From contig JBCBTJ010000005.1 of NCBI GenBank assembly GCA_039818665.1, positions 17,010-81,009 of the forward strand: DNA of 64,000 nt, read 5' to 3'. Made by a program: the position numbers and the translations under genes. The notes under the pieces were generated by a model that was not told the DNA's origin, searched no databases, and saw only the letters and a list, made by a program, of their open reading frames with translations. Positions 1 through 9,472 of the stretch are shown piece by piece. Each line of letters begins with the position of its first letter. Within the stretch, counting starts at the first letter, position 1. The DNA is from JBCBTJ01 sp039818665 (lineage in GTDB: Bacteria; Pseudomonadota; Alphaproteobacteria; Caulobacterales; Hyphomonadaceae).

Positions 1-1
1 C

Positions 2-268
2 AACAAGACCGGCGAAGAAAAGAGCGTGCTCTTTTCGATCGATGCGCCAGCCGACTATGAGATCGAGGTGATTGGCGAAGCTCCGATCTCAACCAATCAA
101 TACGCTCTGTCGGTCGAGGCGAACGGCGTCGACCGGTACCGCGTGGTGATCAATGCGCCCGCCGACGAGACCGCGCGCCGGCGGCTGCTCACATGGTCGG
201 TCCAAGACAGCCTGACGGACGAAGTCCACAGCAAGCAAGCGCCTTTCGACAGGGGAGAAGCTCGATGA
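2..268 (+). CDS. ccoG: Cytochrome c oxidase accessory protein CcoG (FixG), C-terminal fragment
   Basis: The window opens inside this reading frame, so only the last 88 residues are visible. They form a beta-rich segment like the Ig-like C-terminal domain that follows the ferredoxin domains of CcoG/FixG. The family is a membrane iron-sulfur protein involved in reducing copper during assembly of cbb3-type cytochrome oxidase. Assignment rests mainly on position: the stop overlaps the ATG of ccoH by four bases (ATGA), and ccoI and ccoS follow, giving the classical ccoGHIS order. The 4Fe-4S cysteines and membrane helices would lie upstream of the window. Confidence 0.8.
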   Translation, partial: NKTGEEKSVLFSIDAPADYEIEVIGEAPISTNQYALSVEANGVDRYRVVINAPADETARRRLLTWSVQDSLTDEVHSKQAPFDRGEAR

Positions 269-762
269 GCGAGGACACCGCAGCCGCACCCGCGCGCGAG
301 TTCAAGGGTTGGCACTTTCTCGCTTGGATCAGCGTGTTTTTCGGCGTGATGTTCGCCGTGAACACCGTGTTCGTGATCTCCGCGGTGAGAAGCCACCCCG
401 GCGAAATCACGAAGAAGTCCTATCTCCAGGGCCTCGAATACAACTCGACGCTCGCGGCCAAGGCCGCCCAAGACGCGCTCGGCTGGACCGCTGAAGCCGG
501 ACTCGACGGCGACCTATTTCTGTTCCGTTTGAGCGACGCGGACGGAACGCCGGTCAGCGGTCTCATCGCGCGCGCGGAGTGGCGCTTGCCGGCGGATCCC
601 GAACAAGACGCGGTCCTGGCGTTGACGCCCACCGGCGCCGGCGCGTTCGAAGCCCCTGTGGCCGATTTGCCAGCGGGCCGCTGGCGCGTCGCCGTGCGTG
701 TCTATGATGACGCCCAGGCGGATCCGGTCTTTGTCGCCCACAAGGATGTGCGCTTGCCATGA
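265..762 (+). CDS. ccoH: FixH/CcoH family protein for cbb3 oxidase assembly
   Basis: A 165-residue protein with one N-terminal transmembrane segment (about residues 18-40) followed by a periplasmic beta-sandwich domain, as in FixH/CcoH. CcoH associates with the cbb3 oxidase complex and is needed for its maturation. ATG at 265 is chosen because it overlaps the ccoG stop as ATGA and is preceded by a GGGGAGAAG Shine-Dalgarno sequence; the longer GTG-initiated frame from 193 would run through the end of ccoG. The 3' end overlaps the ccoI start in the same ATGA manner, so translation is probably coupled. Length and the aromatic-rich start are normal for the family. Confidence 0.88.
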   Translation: MSEDTAAAPAREFKGWHFLAWISVFFGVMFAVNTVFVISAVRSHPGEITKKSYLQGLEYNSTLAAKAAQDALGWTAEAGLDGDLFLFRLSDADGTPVSGLIARAEWRLPADPEQDAVLALTPTGAGAFEAPVADLPAGRWRVAVRVYDDAQADPVFVAHKDVRLP

Positions 763-2957
763 GCGTGGTCGAGGCCGCCACCGGCTGCCCTGAACAGCCA
801 TCGGGTCCGGTCGGTGTCGGGGCCGCCGATCCCGCGCCCTTCGTTCGCCAGCGCGGCGGACACAATGAGCTGATCCTCACTGTCCGCGGGGCGCGCTGCG
901 CAGGCTGCCTTGCGAAAATCGAAGGCGGCGTCCGCGCGCTGCCGGGCGTCGAAGAAGCGCGGCTCAACCTCTCGAACGGGCGACTGAGGATCGCATGGTC
1001 CGGCCCCCTGCCCGCTCAGCGGATCGCACAAACGCTCGAAGACCTCGGCTACGACGCCGCCGCGTTCGACCCTTCCTCGGGCGACGAAGCCACGGCGCGT
1101 GAGGAGCGCCGGCTCTTAACGGCCATGGGCGTTGCAGGGTTCGCCGCGGCCAATGTCATGCTGCTGTCCATCTCGGTCTGGGCGGGCGCAGGCGAAATGG
1201 GCGCCCAGACCCGCACGCTGTTGCATTGGATTTCGGGCGCCATCGCAATTCCGGCGGTCGCCTTCGCGGGCCGGGTGTTTTTCCAATCCGCCTGGGGCGC
1301 GCTGCGCAAGGGCCGCGCGAACATGGACGTTCCGATCTCGCTCGCGGTGTCGCTTGCGACGGGATTCAGCGTCTATGAGACCGCGATGGGCGGCGAACAC
1401 GCCTATTTCGACGCCAGCGTCACCCTGCTCTTCTTCCTGTTGATCGGACGCTATCTCGACGCGCGGCTGCGGCGGCGCGCGCATGCGGCCGCGAATGATC
1501 TCGCCGCCCTGCAGGGCCGCACGGCGACCCGGCTTTCCGAGTCTGGTCAGACGAAAACGATCGCAGCCGGCGAGATTGAGCCGGACGATCTGCTGCTAAT
1601 CGCCGCCGGCGAGCGCGTCGCCGCCGATCTCGTCGCGCTTGACGACGGCTTGGTCGATGAAAGCCTCGTCAGCGGCGAGAGCGCGCCGAGGCGCGTGGCG
1701 GCCGGCGAGACGATCTACGCCGGGTCGGTCAATCTCGGCGGACCGTTCAAAGGCCGGGCGCTCGCCTCTGCAGACGACTCACTCGTCGCCGACATCGCGC
1801 GCATGCTTGAAGCCGGCGAGCAAAGACGCTCGGCCTATCGCCGCATCGCCGACAAGGCCGTCTCGATCTATGTGCCGACGGTGCATTCGGTCGCAGCTCT
1901 GGCCTTCATCGGCTGGCTGGCGTCCGGCGCGCCGCTGCATCAGGCGGTGTTCATCGCCGTCTCCACCTTGATCATCACTTGCCCCTGCGCGCTGGCGCTC
2001 GCCGCGCCGGTGGTCCAGATCGTCGCCGCGGGCCGACTGTTCCAGCGCGGGATCTATCTCAAATCCGGAGACGCGCTCGAGCGATTGGCCACCGCCGACC
2101 ATGTCGTCTTCGACAAGACCGGCACGCTGACGCTTGGCGCGCCGCGTTTGATCGTCGACGACGTCTCTCAGGACACGCTGGCGCAAGCCGCGAAGCTCGC
2201 CCGAGCCAGCCGGCACCCCCTATCGCGCGCGATCGCTTTCGCCGCGGGCGACGGGCCTGTGGCGGCGAGCGTCAAAGAAACGCCGGGCCTCGGTCTTGAG
2301 GCCGAGCTTGACGGCGCGACCGCGCGGCTTGGCTCGGCCGCCTGGGTCGGCGCGCCAAGTCAGGCGGACGCCTCGCTTTGGTTCCGCCTGGCCGAGGCGG
2401 CGCCGGTCCCGCTGCGCTTTGAAGACCATTTGCGGGGCGAGGCCGTCGCCGCGCTCGAAAGGCTCAGCCGGCTTGGGATGCATTTCGAGATCGTGTCTGG
2501 CGACCGGCGCAATCGCGTCGCGGAGATTGCGGCCGCGCTCGGCGGCGCCGACTGGACCGCGGAAGCCTCGCCCACCGACAAGACGGCGCGTCTGGAGGCC
2601 CTCCGCGCGGAAGGCAAGCGCACGCTCATGGTCGGGGACGGTCTCAACGATGCGGGCGCTTTGTCGCTCGCCCACGCGTCGCTCGCGCCGGGCGGCGCGA
2701 TGGATGTCAGCCAATCGGCGAGTGATGCGGTGTACTCAAAAGGGTTAGAGAATGTCGCAGCGACCATCGAGGCGGCCCGGTGCGCGCGCCGGCGCATGCT
2801 TGAGAATTTCGGCTTCGCCGCGCTTTACAATATGATCGCCGTGCCGATCGCAGTGGCTGGCTTCGTCACCCCGCTTGTCGCCGCGATCGCCATGTCCGGA
2901 TCGTCGATCCTCGTCACGCTGAACGCGTTGCGACCGTCCGCAGGGAGCCCGAAGTGA
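759..2957 (+). CDS. ccoI: Copper-translocating P-type ATPase CcoI (FixI)
   Basis: A 732-residue P1B-type ATPase that exports copper to the periplasm for the binuclear centre of cbb3 oxidase. It has an N-terminal heavy-metal-associated domain with a CAGC metal site (Cys47, Cys50), the transmembrane CPC motif (Cys408-Pro-Cys410), the phosphorylation loop DKTGT (Asp452) and a GDGLNDAGAL hinge motif near residue 630. Eight membrane helices are expected. A short extension of about 30 residues precedes the metal-binding domain. It sits between ccoH and ccoS with ATGA and GTGA overlaps. The operon context separates it from CopA-type detoxification pumps. Confidence 0.95.
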   Translation: MSVVEAATGCPEQPSGPVGVGAADPAPFVRQRGGHNELILTVRGARCAGCLAKIEGGVRALPGVEEARLNLSNGRLRIAWSGPLPAQRIAQTLEDLGYDAAAFDPSSGDEATAREERRLLTAMGVAGFAAANVMLLSISVWAGAGEMGAQTRTLLHWISGAIAIPAVAFAGRVFFQSAWGALRKGRANMDVPISLAVSLATGFSVYETAMGGEHAYFDASVTLLFFLLIGRYLDARLRRRAHAAANDLAALQGRTATRLSESGQTKTIAAGEIEPDDLLLIAAGERVAADLVALDDGLVDESLVSGESAPRRVAAGETIYAGSVNLGGPFKGRALASADDSLVADIARMLEAGEQRRSAYRRIADKAVSIYVPTVHSVAALAFIGWLASGAPLHQAVFIAVSTLIITCPCALALAAPVVQIVAAGRLFQRGIYLKSGDALERLATADHVVFDKTGTLTLGAPRLIVDDVSQDTLAQAAKLARASRHPLSRAIAFAAGDGPVAASVKETPGLGLEAELDGATARLGSAAWVGAPSQADASLWFRLAEAAPVPLRFEDHLRGEAVAALERLSRLGMHFEIVSGDRRNRVAEIAAALGGADWTAEASPTDKTARLEALRAEGKRTLMVGDGLNDAGALSLAHASLAPGGAMDVSQSASDAVYSKGLENVAATIEAARCARRRMLENFGFAALYNMIAVPIAVAGFVTPLVAAIAMSGSSILVTLNALRPSAGSPK

Positions 2958-3115
2958 GCGTCTTGTTGTTTCTGATTCCTGTCGCGCTTGGGCTCGGCCT
3001 GGCGGGGCTGTTTGCGTTCACATGGGCGGTTCGGACAGGCCAGTTCGACGACCCTGAAGGCGCAGCCAACAGGATTTTGGTCGACGAAGACGAGCCGTTG
3101 CCGCCGAAGTCCTAG
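2954..3115 (+). CDS. ccoS: Cbb3-type cytochrome oxidase assembly protein CcoS
   Basis: A very short gene of 53 residues starting at GTG 2954, whose last bases overlap the ccoI stop (GTGA). The protein begins with a hydrophobic helix (about residues 3-25). It then carries the family pattern FxWAVRTGQFDDPEG followed by an acidic proline-rich tail, which is characteristic of CcoS. CcoS is required for cofactor insertion into cbb3 oxidase. It closes the ccoGHIS operon; galK converges on it from the other strand only 14 bases away, with no obvious hairpin terminator between them. Confidence 0.92.
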   Translation: MSVLLFLIPVALGLGLAGLFAFTWAVRTGQFDDPEGAANRILVDEDEPLPPKS

Positions 3116-3129
3116 ACAGAAGTCCCGGA

Positions 3130-4200
3130 TCAGCCGGACACCAGCCAAGTCTCGGGGTGTTGTGTCGTAAGCTCGGCGATCCAATCGCTGCGGTTCGACG
3201 CCGAAACGAGGCAGACGATGCAACCGCCAAAACCGCCGCCCGTGAGCCGCGCGCCGAGCGCGCCAAGCGACCTGGCGCTTCCGACCAAGGCGTCGATTTC
3301 GGGCGTCGAGGCTTCGAAATCGTATGAGTAAGAGCGATGGCTCTCGTCCATGAGCGCGCCGAATGCAGTTTGATCTGCGGCTTTGAGCGCGGCGACCGCG
3401 CCTTGGGACCGGCGATGCTCGCTCACCGCATGGCGGGCGCGCTTGGCGAGCGCCGTCGGGAGCGCGTCGATGCGCCGTCGCTGGTCTGCGCTCAGCAGGC
3501 ATAGATCGTCAGCGCCCAGGCGTTCCTTGGCCTCAAGGCATTCTTCGAAACGGCGCTTGTACCGCCCGTCGCTCAGTTCGCGCCGCACGCCGGAGTGCAG
3601 CGTGACGAAGGCCCAAGCTTCGGGGATCGGCAAGATTTCAACACTGAGATTTTTCGTATCCAGCGCCAACGCCTGGCCTGGCTCGGCGAGGCCGACGGCC
3701 ATCTGGTCCATGATCCCGCAGGGCATGCCAATAAAATCGTTCTCGACCGACCTGGCATGCCGGGCGAGCGCGACGGGATCGGGCGTCTCGCCGGCGGCTG
3801 CGGCGGCCGCCCGCAGGGCGGCGGTCGCCAGAGCGGCGGACGAAGACACGCCCGCGCCGTCCGGTACGGCGCTCTCGATGTAGAGGTCTGCGCCTCCTGT
3901 GATCCAACCAATGTCCCGGGCTTTGGCGAGCGCGCCGAGCGCGTAGTCTGACCAGTCGCCTGAGGCCGGCTCGCCAATCGATCGGTCCGCCAATTGTTCA
4001 AACCGCGAGGACGCGACCCGGATGCGCGCATCGGACCGCAAGCCGAGAGCGACGTCCACCCGCTGCGGCAGCGCGGCTGGCAGAACCAGGCCGCCATTAT
4101 AGTCGATATGCTCACCGATCAGATTGACCCGGCCAGGCGCCGACGCGACGGCGTCCGGCGCGCGGCCGAATGCACGCTGGAAGGCGTGTCTCGCGCTCAT
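3130..4200 (-). CDS. galK: Galactokinase
   Basis: A 356-residue GHMP kinase that phosphorylates galactose to galactose-1-phosphate, the first step of the Leloir pathway. It shows the substrate motif GRVNLIGEHIDYNGG near the N-terminus, the phosphate-binding loop GAGVSSSAA, and the C-terminal LTGGGFGGC motif. The start is ATG at 4200, which overlaps the galT stop by four bases; an open frame extends further upstream but lies inside galT. galT, galK and the divergent alpha-galactosidase form a galactoside-use cluster. No galE or galM is visible within the window. Confidence 0.93.
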   Translation of the reverse strand: MSARHAFQRAFGRAPDAVASAPGRVNLIGEHIDYNGGLVLPAALPQRVDVALGLRSDARIRVASSRFEQLADRSIGEPASGDWSDYALGALAKARDIGWITGGADLYIESAVPDGAGVSSSAALATAALRAAAAAAGETPDPVALARHARSVENDFIGMPCGIMDQMAVGLAEPGQALALDTKNLSVEILPIPEAWAFVTLHSGVRRELSDGRYKRRFEECLEAKERLGADDLCLLSADQRRRIDALPTALAKRARHAVSEHRRSQGAVAALKAADQTAFGALMDESHRSYSYDFEASTPEIDALVGSARSLGALGARLTGGGFGGCIVCLVSASNRSDWIAELTTQHPETWLVSG

Positions 4201-5291
4201 GTCGCGGTCCGCAGTCTTTCGGCGGTTTGCTCCGGCAGGACGTCGACCGTGAAGACGCCGGTCGCTTGCTCGACTGAGGCGAGGTATTTCACCCGGTCCG
4301 GGCCCCGCAGGAGCGGATAGAACTGAGCGGAGAATTGGAAGGGCCCGTCGCGCCCGAACGGCGCGGCATGGAGGCTGAGCATGCAAGGCGTCTCGCGCCC
4401 GAAGAAAGTGTCGTAACGGCCGATGACATCGCCCAGTAGATGCGCGAACCCGTCGGCCTCCTCGCCGCTGAACGCCCAAGGCCCCGAAACTGGGCGGCGC
4501 GCCGAGATCCACACCTCATAGGGAAAGCGCGCGAAGGGCGGCGCATAGGCGACGAGCCCGCCGGCCTCCGAAATACCGAGCTCCGCCTCCCAAACCGCGG
4601 ATTCGGCCGCGAGATCATAGCCAGCCTCGAACGCATCCAGCGCCCGCTGCTGCGGATCGGGCACGAAGGGGAATCCGTAAATCTGGCCGTGCGGATGGTG
4701 CAGCGTCACGCCGACCTCGTCGCCGCGGTTTTCAAAAGGCAGTACAAAAGCGCACCCCGCCTCGAATAGAGCGGCGTAGCGATCGATCCAGGCCTCCACG
4801 AGCAAGCGCCGGCGGTCTTGACCGAGCGTGGCGAGCGATCCCTCCGTCTGAGGCGAGTACACCACCACTTCGCACGCGCCCGTCGCCGGAGCGGTCTCAA
4901 CCGGGCTCTCAGCCGGCGCGCCCGGCGCCGCCGAGAAAGACGGGAACCGGTTTTCAAAGACCGCCAATTCGAAATCAGCAAACGGAATTTCCGTGAGCGG
5001 CGCGCCTGGCCGGCTTGGAGCAAGCGGGCTCGCCGGCGCGGACGGTTTGAAGGTGCGGTTCTGCCGCGCCGCGGCGTAGACCGACCACTCTCCGCGCAAG
5101 GGATGACGGCGCAGCTCGGAGCCCGCCTGCATGCCTAAGTCTTCGCCAGCGATGGGATCGTCTTCGATCGGTCGATAGCCATACAAATGCAGCCGCCGTC
5201 CGTCGCTTTTGACGTGGCGGCGGCGATAGACGCGCCGGCCGCCGACTAAACGCGTGATCTCTTCCGATCTCTGTCTCATCTCGGCGGCCAT
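4197..5291 (-). CDS. galT: Galactose-1-phosphate uridylyltransferase
   Basis: About 364 residues. It transfers UMP from UDP-glucose to galactose-1-phosphate. The HIT-fold active site is seen as LHHPHGQIY, with the catalytic His-Pro-His, and an N-terminal RHPLRGEW motif matches the family's NPLTGEW-like segment. Several in-frame ATGs exist (5303, 5291, 5279). I chose 5291 because a GGGAGG-like sequence precedes it, but 5279 is also possible. It is first in a galT-galK operon transcribed away from the alpha-galactosidase gene, with about 100 bp of shared upstream DNA that probably holds both promoters. Confidence 0.9.
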   Translation of the reverse strand: MAAEMRQRSEEITRLVGGRRVYRRRHVKSDGRRLHLYGYRPIEDDPIAGEDLGMQAGSELRRHPLRGEWSVYAAARQNRTFKPSAPASPLAPSRPGAPLTEIPFADFELAVFENRFPSFSAAPGAPAESPVETAPATGACEVVVYSPQTEGSLATLGQDRRRLLVEAWIDRYAALFEAGCAFVLPFENRGDEVGVTLHHPHGQIYGFPFVPDPQQRALDAFEAGYDLAAESAVWEAELGISEAGGLVAYAPPFARFPYEVWISARRPVSGPWAFSGEEADGFAHLLGDVIGRYDTFFGRETPCMLSLHAAPFGRDGPFQFSAQFYPLLRGPDRVKYLASVEQATGVFTVDVLPEQTAERLRTAT

Positions 5292-5392
5292 CGCCTCCCG
5301 CATCCCGCGCGCTCGAATTGTCGCAGCCTCCGCCAGGGGCTCGCTCGCATCCAGGGCTTCCCTACTCGCGAACCCGCGTTCAAAGGAAGACC

Positions 5393-7537
5393 ATGACTGA
5401 CGCATCCGAGTTTGCGATTCTGACGGCTGGCGACTCCACATTGGTGCTCGATTGCACGCCGGGCGCGCGGCCGGGCTTCGTGTACTGGGGCGCGCGGCTC
5501 GACTCGCCGGATCCCGCATTGCTCAAACGGATGACGGTCCGCCAGCACGCCCATGGCGGGCCTGACGCGGTCATTGAGGGCTCGCTGCTCAACGAAATCG
5601 GCTCCGGGGTGGACGGCGCGCCCGGGTTTCTGGCGCACCGCGCAGGCTTGGATTGGGCTCCGGTGTTCGCGGTCCGGAGCGTCGAACGCCCCAGCGCGCG
5701 CGAGGTGAAAATCACGTGCGAAGACCCCGTCGCAAATATTCGAGCGATCCATGACCTTTCTTGGGACGCGTCAGCCGGCGGCCTTTTCACATGCGAAACT
5801 GAGATCGTGAACGCGGGACACGGCGACCTCTCAATCGATTGGTGCGCCGCAGCGGTCCTGCCGCTGGACCCTCGCGCAACAAGGCTTTTCGGCTTCACCG
5901 GGCGCTGGGCCGACGAATTTCAGATGGAGGAGATCGCGCCCTTCACCGGCGCTTATGTCCGCGAGAACAGGAAAGGACGCACCAGCCATGACTGTTTCCC
6001 AGGCCTAATCGCAGCCTCTCAAGGCGCGACAGAACAAGATGGGTCGTGCTTCGGCTTCCATCTCGGCTGGAGCGGCAACCATCGCACCCGGGTCGACCGA
6101 CTAAGCGACGGGCGCGCGTTCCTGCAGATGGGCGAGTATTTCTTCCCTGGGGAAGCGACCCTCGCGCCGGGCGAAACCTATCGAACCCCGCGGCTGCACG
6201 CGGCTTACGCCAGCGGCGGCTTCAGCGCGCTTTCTCGCAAGTTTCACCGCCATCTTCGCCAGTCCGTGATGGACGGCCGCATCCGCCGCAAGCCTCGCCC
6301 CGTGCACTACAACACTTGGGAAGCGGTCTATTTCGACCATGACGTAAAGACGCTTCTCACGCTCGCCGACAAAGCCGCCGAGGTCGGCGTGGAGCGCTTT
6401 ATTCTGGACGATGGCTGGTTCGGCGACCGGCGCGACGACAAGACGGGCCTCGGCGACTGGCACGTGTCGGACGCGGTCTATCCAAACGGCCTTCGCCCCC
6501 TCATCGATCATGTTCGAAGCCTCGGCATGGAGTTCGGCCTCTGGTTCGAGCCGGAAATGGCGAACCCGGACAGCGATCTGTTACGAGCCCATCCAGACTG
6601 GATCCTGCAAGCGGACGGCGTCGAGCCAATCCCGTTCCGAAACCAGGTCGCGCTGGATCTGACCCGCGAGGACGTCGTCGACCATCTGTTCAGCCGGATG
6701 CACGCCATCCTGTCGGACCATCAGATCGACTACATCAAGTGGGATATGAACCGCGACGTCCACCACCCCGGCAGCCGCGGCGAACCGGCGATCTCGAAAC
6801 AAATCCGCGCGCTCTACCAGCTCATGGAACGCCTTCGCCGCGCCCATCCTGATCTGGAGATCGAGAGCTGTTCCTCCGGCGGCGGGCGGGCCGACTATGG
6901 CGTGCTTCGCCACGCGGATCGGATCTGGACCTCCGACAGCAATGACGCGCTGGACCGACAGCGAATCCAGCGCGGCGCGTCGCATTTCTTCCCTCTGGAG
7001 ATCATGGGCGCCCATGTGGGGCCGGCGAAATGCCACATCACGGGCCGGCGCCTGTCGATGAAGCTGCGCGTCGCCACGGCGTTCTTCGGGCATATGGGCC
7101 TGGAGCTGAACCTCCTCGCGGAGCGGCCGGAAGATCTTAAGATTCTCAAAGCGGGCGTCGCGCTGCACAAACAGCATCGCGCCCTGCTCCACGCCGGCGA
7201 CGTCCACCGGCTCGACACGCCAGACCATGTCAATGCGATCGGCGTCGTCTCGGCCAACCGGTCAGAAGCGCTGTTCTCTTGGTGCAATTTGACAGGCCGC
7301 CGCGAGACCCTGCCGGGCCGGATTGTCTTCGCCGGGCTCGACCCGGCGCGCCAATACCGCACGCGGATCATCTGGCCGTCGCCGCCCCGGTCGATCACCG
7401 CCCCCTCCATCATCGAAGCCGCCGATCTCGGCGGCGAGGGGATCGTTCTCCAAGGCGACGGGCTAATGCAGGCTGGCCTGCAGACGCCGCACGCCGCGCC
7501 GGAGACCGGCTTCATCTTCCATCTCGTCGGCGAGTAG
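5393..7537 (+). CDS. GH36 family alpha-galactosidase
   Basis: A 714-residue enzyme with the glycoside hydrolase family 36 layout: N-terminal beta-supersandwich, catalytic barrel and C-terminal beta domain. The nucleophile is in the motif YIKWDMNRD (Asp451). The acid/base lies in the segment WTSDSNDALDR (Asp515 or Asp518), after the SCSSGGGRADYG motif. It should release galactose from melibiose- or raffinose-like alpha-galactosides. No signal peptide is evident, so it is probably cytoplasmic. ATG 5393 has a good AAAGGAAGA ribosome site; the longer frame upstream would run into the divergent galT start region. Confidence 0.93.
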   Translation: MTDASEFAILTAGDSTLVLDCTPGARPGFVYWGARLDSPDPALLKRMTVRQHAHGGPDAVIEGSLLNEIGSGVDGAPGFLAHRAGLDWAPVFAVRSVERPSAREVKITCEDPVANIRAIHDLSWDASAGGLFTCETEIVNAGHGDLSIDWCAAAVLPLDPRATRLFGFTGRWADEFQMEEIAPFTGAYVRENRKGRTSHDCFPGLIAASQGATEQDGSCFGFHLGWSGNHRTRVDRLSDGRAFLQMGEYFFPGEATLAPGETYRTPRLHAAYASGGFSALSRKFHRHLRQSVMDGRIRRKPRPVHYNTWEAVYFDHDVKTLLTLADKAAEVGVERFILDDGWFGDRRDDKTGLGDWHVSDAVYPNGLRPLIDHVRSLGMEFGLWFEPEMANPDSDLLRAHPDWILQADGVEPIPFRNQVALDLTREDVVDHLFSRMHAILSDHQIDYIKWDMNRDVHHPGSRGEPAISKQIRALYQLMERLRRAHPDLEIESCSSGGGRADYGVLRHADRIWTSDSNDALDRQRIQRGASHFFPLEIMGAHVGPAKCHITGRRLSMKLRVATAFFGHMGLELNLLAERPEDLKILKAGVALHKQHRALLHAGDVHRLDTPDHVNAIGVVSANRSEALFSWCNLTGRRETLPGRIVFAGLDPARQYRTRIIWPSPPRSITAPSIIEAADLGGEGIVLQGDGLMQAGLQTPHAAPETGFIFHLVGE

Positions 7538-7598
7538 CGCCTCGAGGGCGCCGTCTTCTCCGCTTTCCGAATCCCCGACCCGCGTCTATATCGCCGCG

Positions 7599-9404
7599 AT
7601 GACACCGCGCGACCGCATCCGCAATTTTTCCATCATCGCCCATATCGACCATGGCAAGTCGACGCTGGCCGATCGTCTGATCCAGGCGACGGGCGCGCTG
7701 ACCGACCGTGAGATGACCGAGCAAGTGCTCGACTCCATGGACATCGAGCAGGAGCGCGGCATCACCATCAAAGCGCAGACCGTGCGGCTGGAATACACCG
7801 CCGCCGACGGCGAGACCTATGCGCTGAACCTGATGGACACGCCTGGCCATGTGGACTTCTCTTATGAAGTCTCGCGGTGCCTCGCCGCTTGCGAAGGGTC
7901 GCTCTTAGTGGTCGACGCCTCCCAAGGCGTGGAGGCGCAGACGCTCGCCAATGTCTACCAGGCGATCGAGCAAGATCATGAGATCGTGCCGGTGCTCAAC
8001 AAGGTCGACCTGCCGGCGGCCGATGCGGAGCGCGTGGCGGAGCAGATCGAGGACGTGATCGGCATCGACGCTTCGGACGCGATCCACACCTCGGCGAAGA
8101 CCGGGCTCGGCATCGAAGAAGTGCTCGAAGCCATCGTGACGCGCCTGCCCCCGCCGCCCGAGGGCGAGGCCGACAAGCCGCTGAAAGCCGCGCTCGTCGA
8201 CGCCTATTACGACCCGTATCTCGGCGTCGTCGTGATCGTCCGCGTCCATGACGGGGTGCTGAAGAAAGGCCAAAAGGTCCGCATGATGGGCACGGGCGCG
8301 ACCTATACGCTCGACCGCGTCGGCGTGTTCCGGCCCAAAACCACCGACATCGACGCGCTTGGGCCGGGCGAGGTCGGCTTCCTCACCGCCTCAATCAAAG
8401 AAGTCGCCGACTGCGCGGTCGGCGACACGATCACCGAAGAAAAGCGGCCAACGGACGCGGCCCTGCCCGGCTTCAAGGACGTGCAGCCGGTGGTCTTCTG
8501 CGGCTTGTTCCCCGTGGACGCGGCCGATTTCGACGATCTCCGCACCGCCATGGGCAAGCTCAGGCTGAACGATGCGAGCTTCTCTTGGGAGATGGAGACC
8601 TCCGCCGCGCTCGGCATGGGCTTCCGCTGCGGCTTTCTCGGCCTACTGCACCTGGAAATCATCCAGGAGCGATTGAGCCGCGAGTTCGATCTCGATCTCA
8701 TCGCGACGGCGCCGAGCGTCGTCTATGAGCTCACCATGACGGACGGTACGGAGATGGAGCTCCACAATCCGACGGACATGCCGGATGTGGTGAAGATCTC
8801 CGAGATACGCGAGCCTTGGATCGAGGCGACCATCTTCACCCCGGACGAGTATCTCGGCGGCGTCCTAAAGCTCTGCCAGGATCGGCGCGGCATCCAGAAA
8901 GAACTCACCTATGCCGGGACGCGGGCGCTGGTGAAATACGAACTGCCGCTCAACGAAGTGGTGTTCGACTTCTACGACCGGCTGAAATCGATCTCGAAGG
9001 GCTATGCGAGCTTTGACTATGAACTGATCGGCTATCGCGCTGAAAACCTGGTCAAAATGTCGATCCTCGTGAACGACGAGCCGGTCGACGCGCTCTCCAT
9101 GCTCGTGCACCGCGACCGCGCCGAGAGCCGCGGCCGGCAAATGTGCGAGCGGCTGAAGGATCTGATCCCGCGCCAGATGTTCAAAATCCCGATCCAAGCC
9201 GCGATCGGCGCGAAGATCATCGCCCGCGAGACCCTATCGGCCATGCGTAAAGACGTCACCGCCAAATGCTATGGCGGCGACGCGACGCGGAAGCGGAAGC
9301 TGCTGGAGAAACAGAAAGCCGGCAAAAAGCGCATGCGCCAATTCGGCAAGGTGGAGATCCCGCAGGAGGCCTTCGTCGCCGCGCTGCGGATGGACGGGGA
9401 TTGA
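7599..9404 (+). CDS. lepA: Elongation factor 4 (LepA), translational GTPase
   Basis: A 601-residue GTPase, the usual length for LepA/EF4, which acts on stalled or mistranslocated ribosomes. Visible motifs are the P-loop AHIDHGKST, the switch region RGITI, DTPGHVDF and NKVDLP, plus the C-terminal LepA-specific domain rich in basic residues (KRKLLEKQKAGKKRM). It starts 61 bases after the alpha-galactosidase stop and appears to be an independent housekeeping gene. Confidence 0.97.
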   Translation: MTPRDRIRNFSIIAHIDHGKSTLADRLIQATGALTDREMTEQVLDSMDIEQERGITIKAQTVRLEYTAADGETYALNLMDTPGHVDFSYEVSRCLAACEGSLLVVDASQGVEAQTLANVYQAIEQDHEIVPVLNKVDLPAADAERVAEQIEDVIGIDASDAIHTSAKTGLGIEEVLEAIVTRLPPPPEGEADKPLKAALVDAYYDPYLGVVVIVRVHDGVLKKGQKVRMMGTGATYTLDRVGVFRPKTTDIDALGPGEVGFLTASIKEVADCAVGDTITEEKRPTDAALPGFKDVQPVVFCGLFPVDAADFDDLRTAMGKLRLNDASFSWEMETSAALGMGFRCGFLGLLHLEIIQERLSREFDLDLIATAPSVVYELTMTDGTEMELHNPTDMPDVVKISEIREPWIEATIFTPDEYLGGVLKLCQDRRGIQKELTYAGTRALVKYELPLNEVVFDFYDRLKSISKGYASFDYELIGYRAENLVKMSILVNDEPVDALSMLVHRDRAESRGRQMCERLKDLIPRQMFKIPIQAAIGAKIIARETLSAMRKDVTAKCYGGDATRKRKLLEKQKAGKKRMRQFGKVEIPQEAFVAALRMDGD

Positions 9405-9472
9405 ACCGCGTTTCGCCGCGCCCTCGATTTTGCTAGCCTGACGGTCTGCACCGAACAGGCGGAGGGACGGCC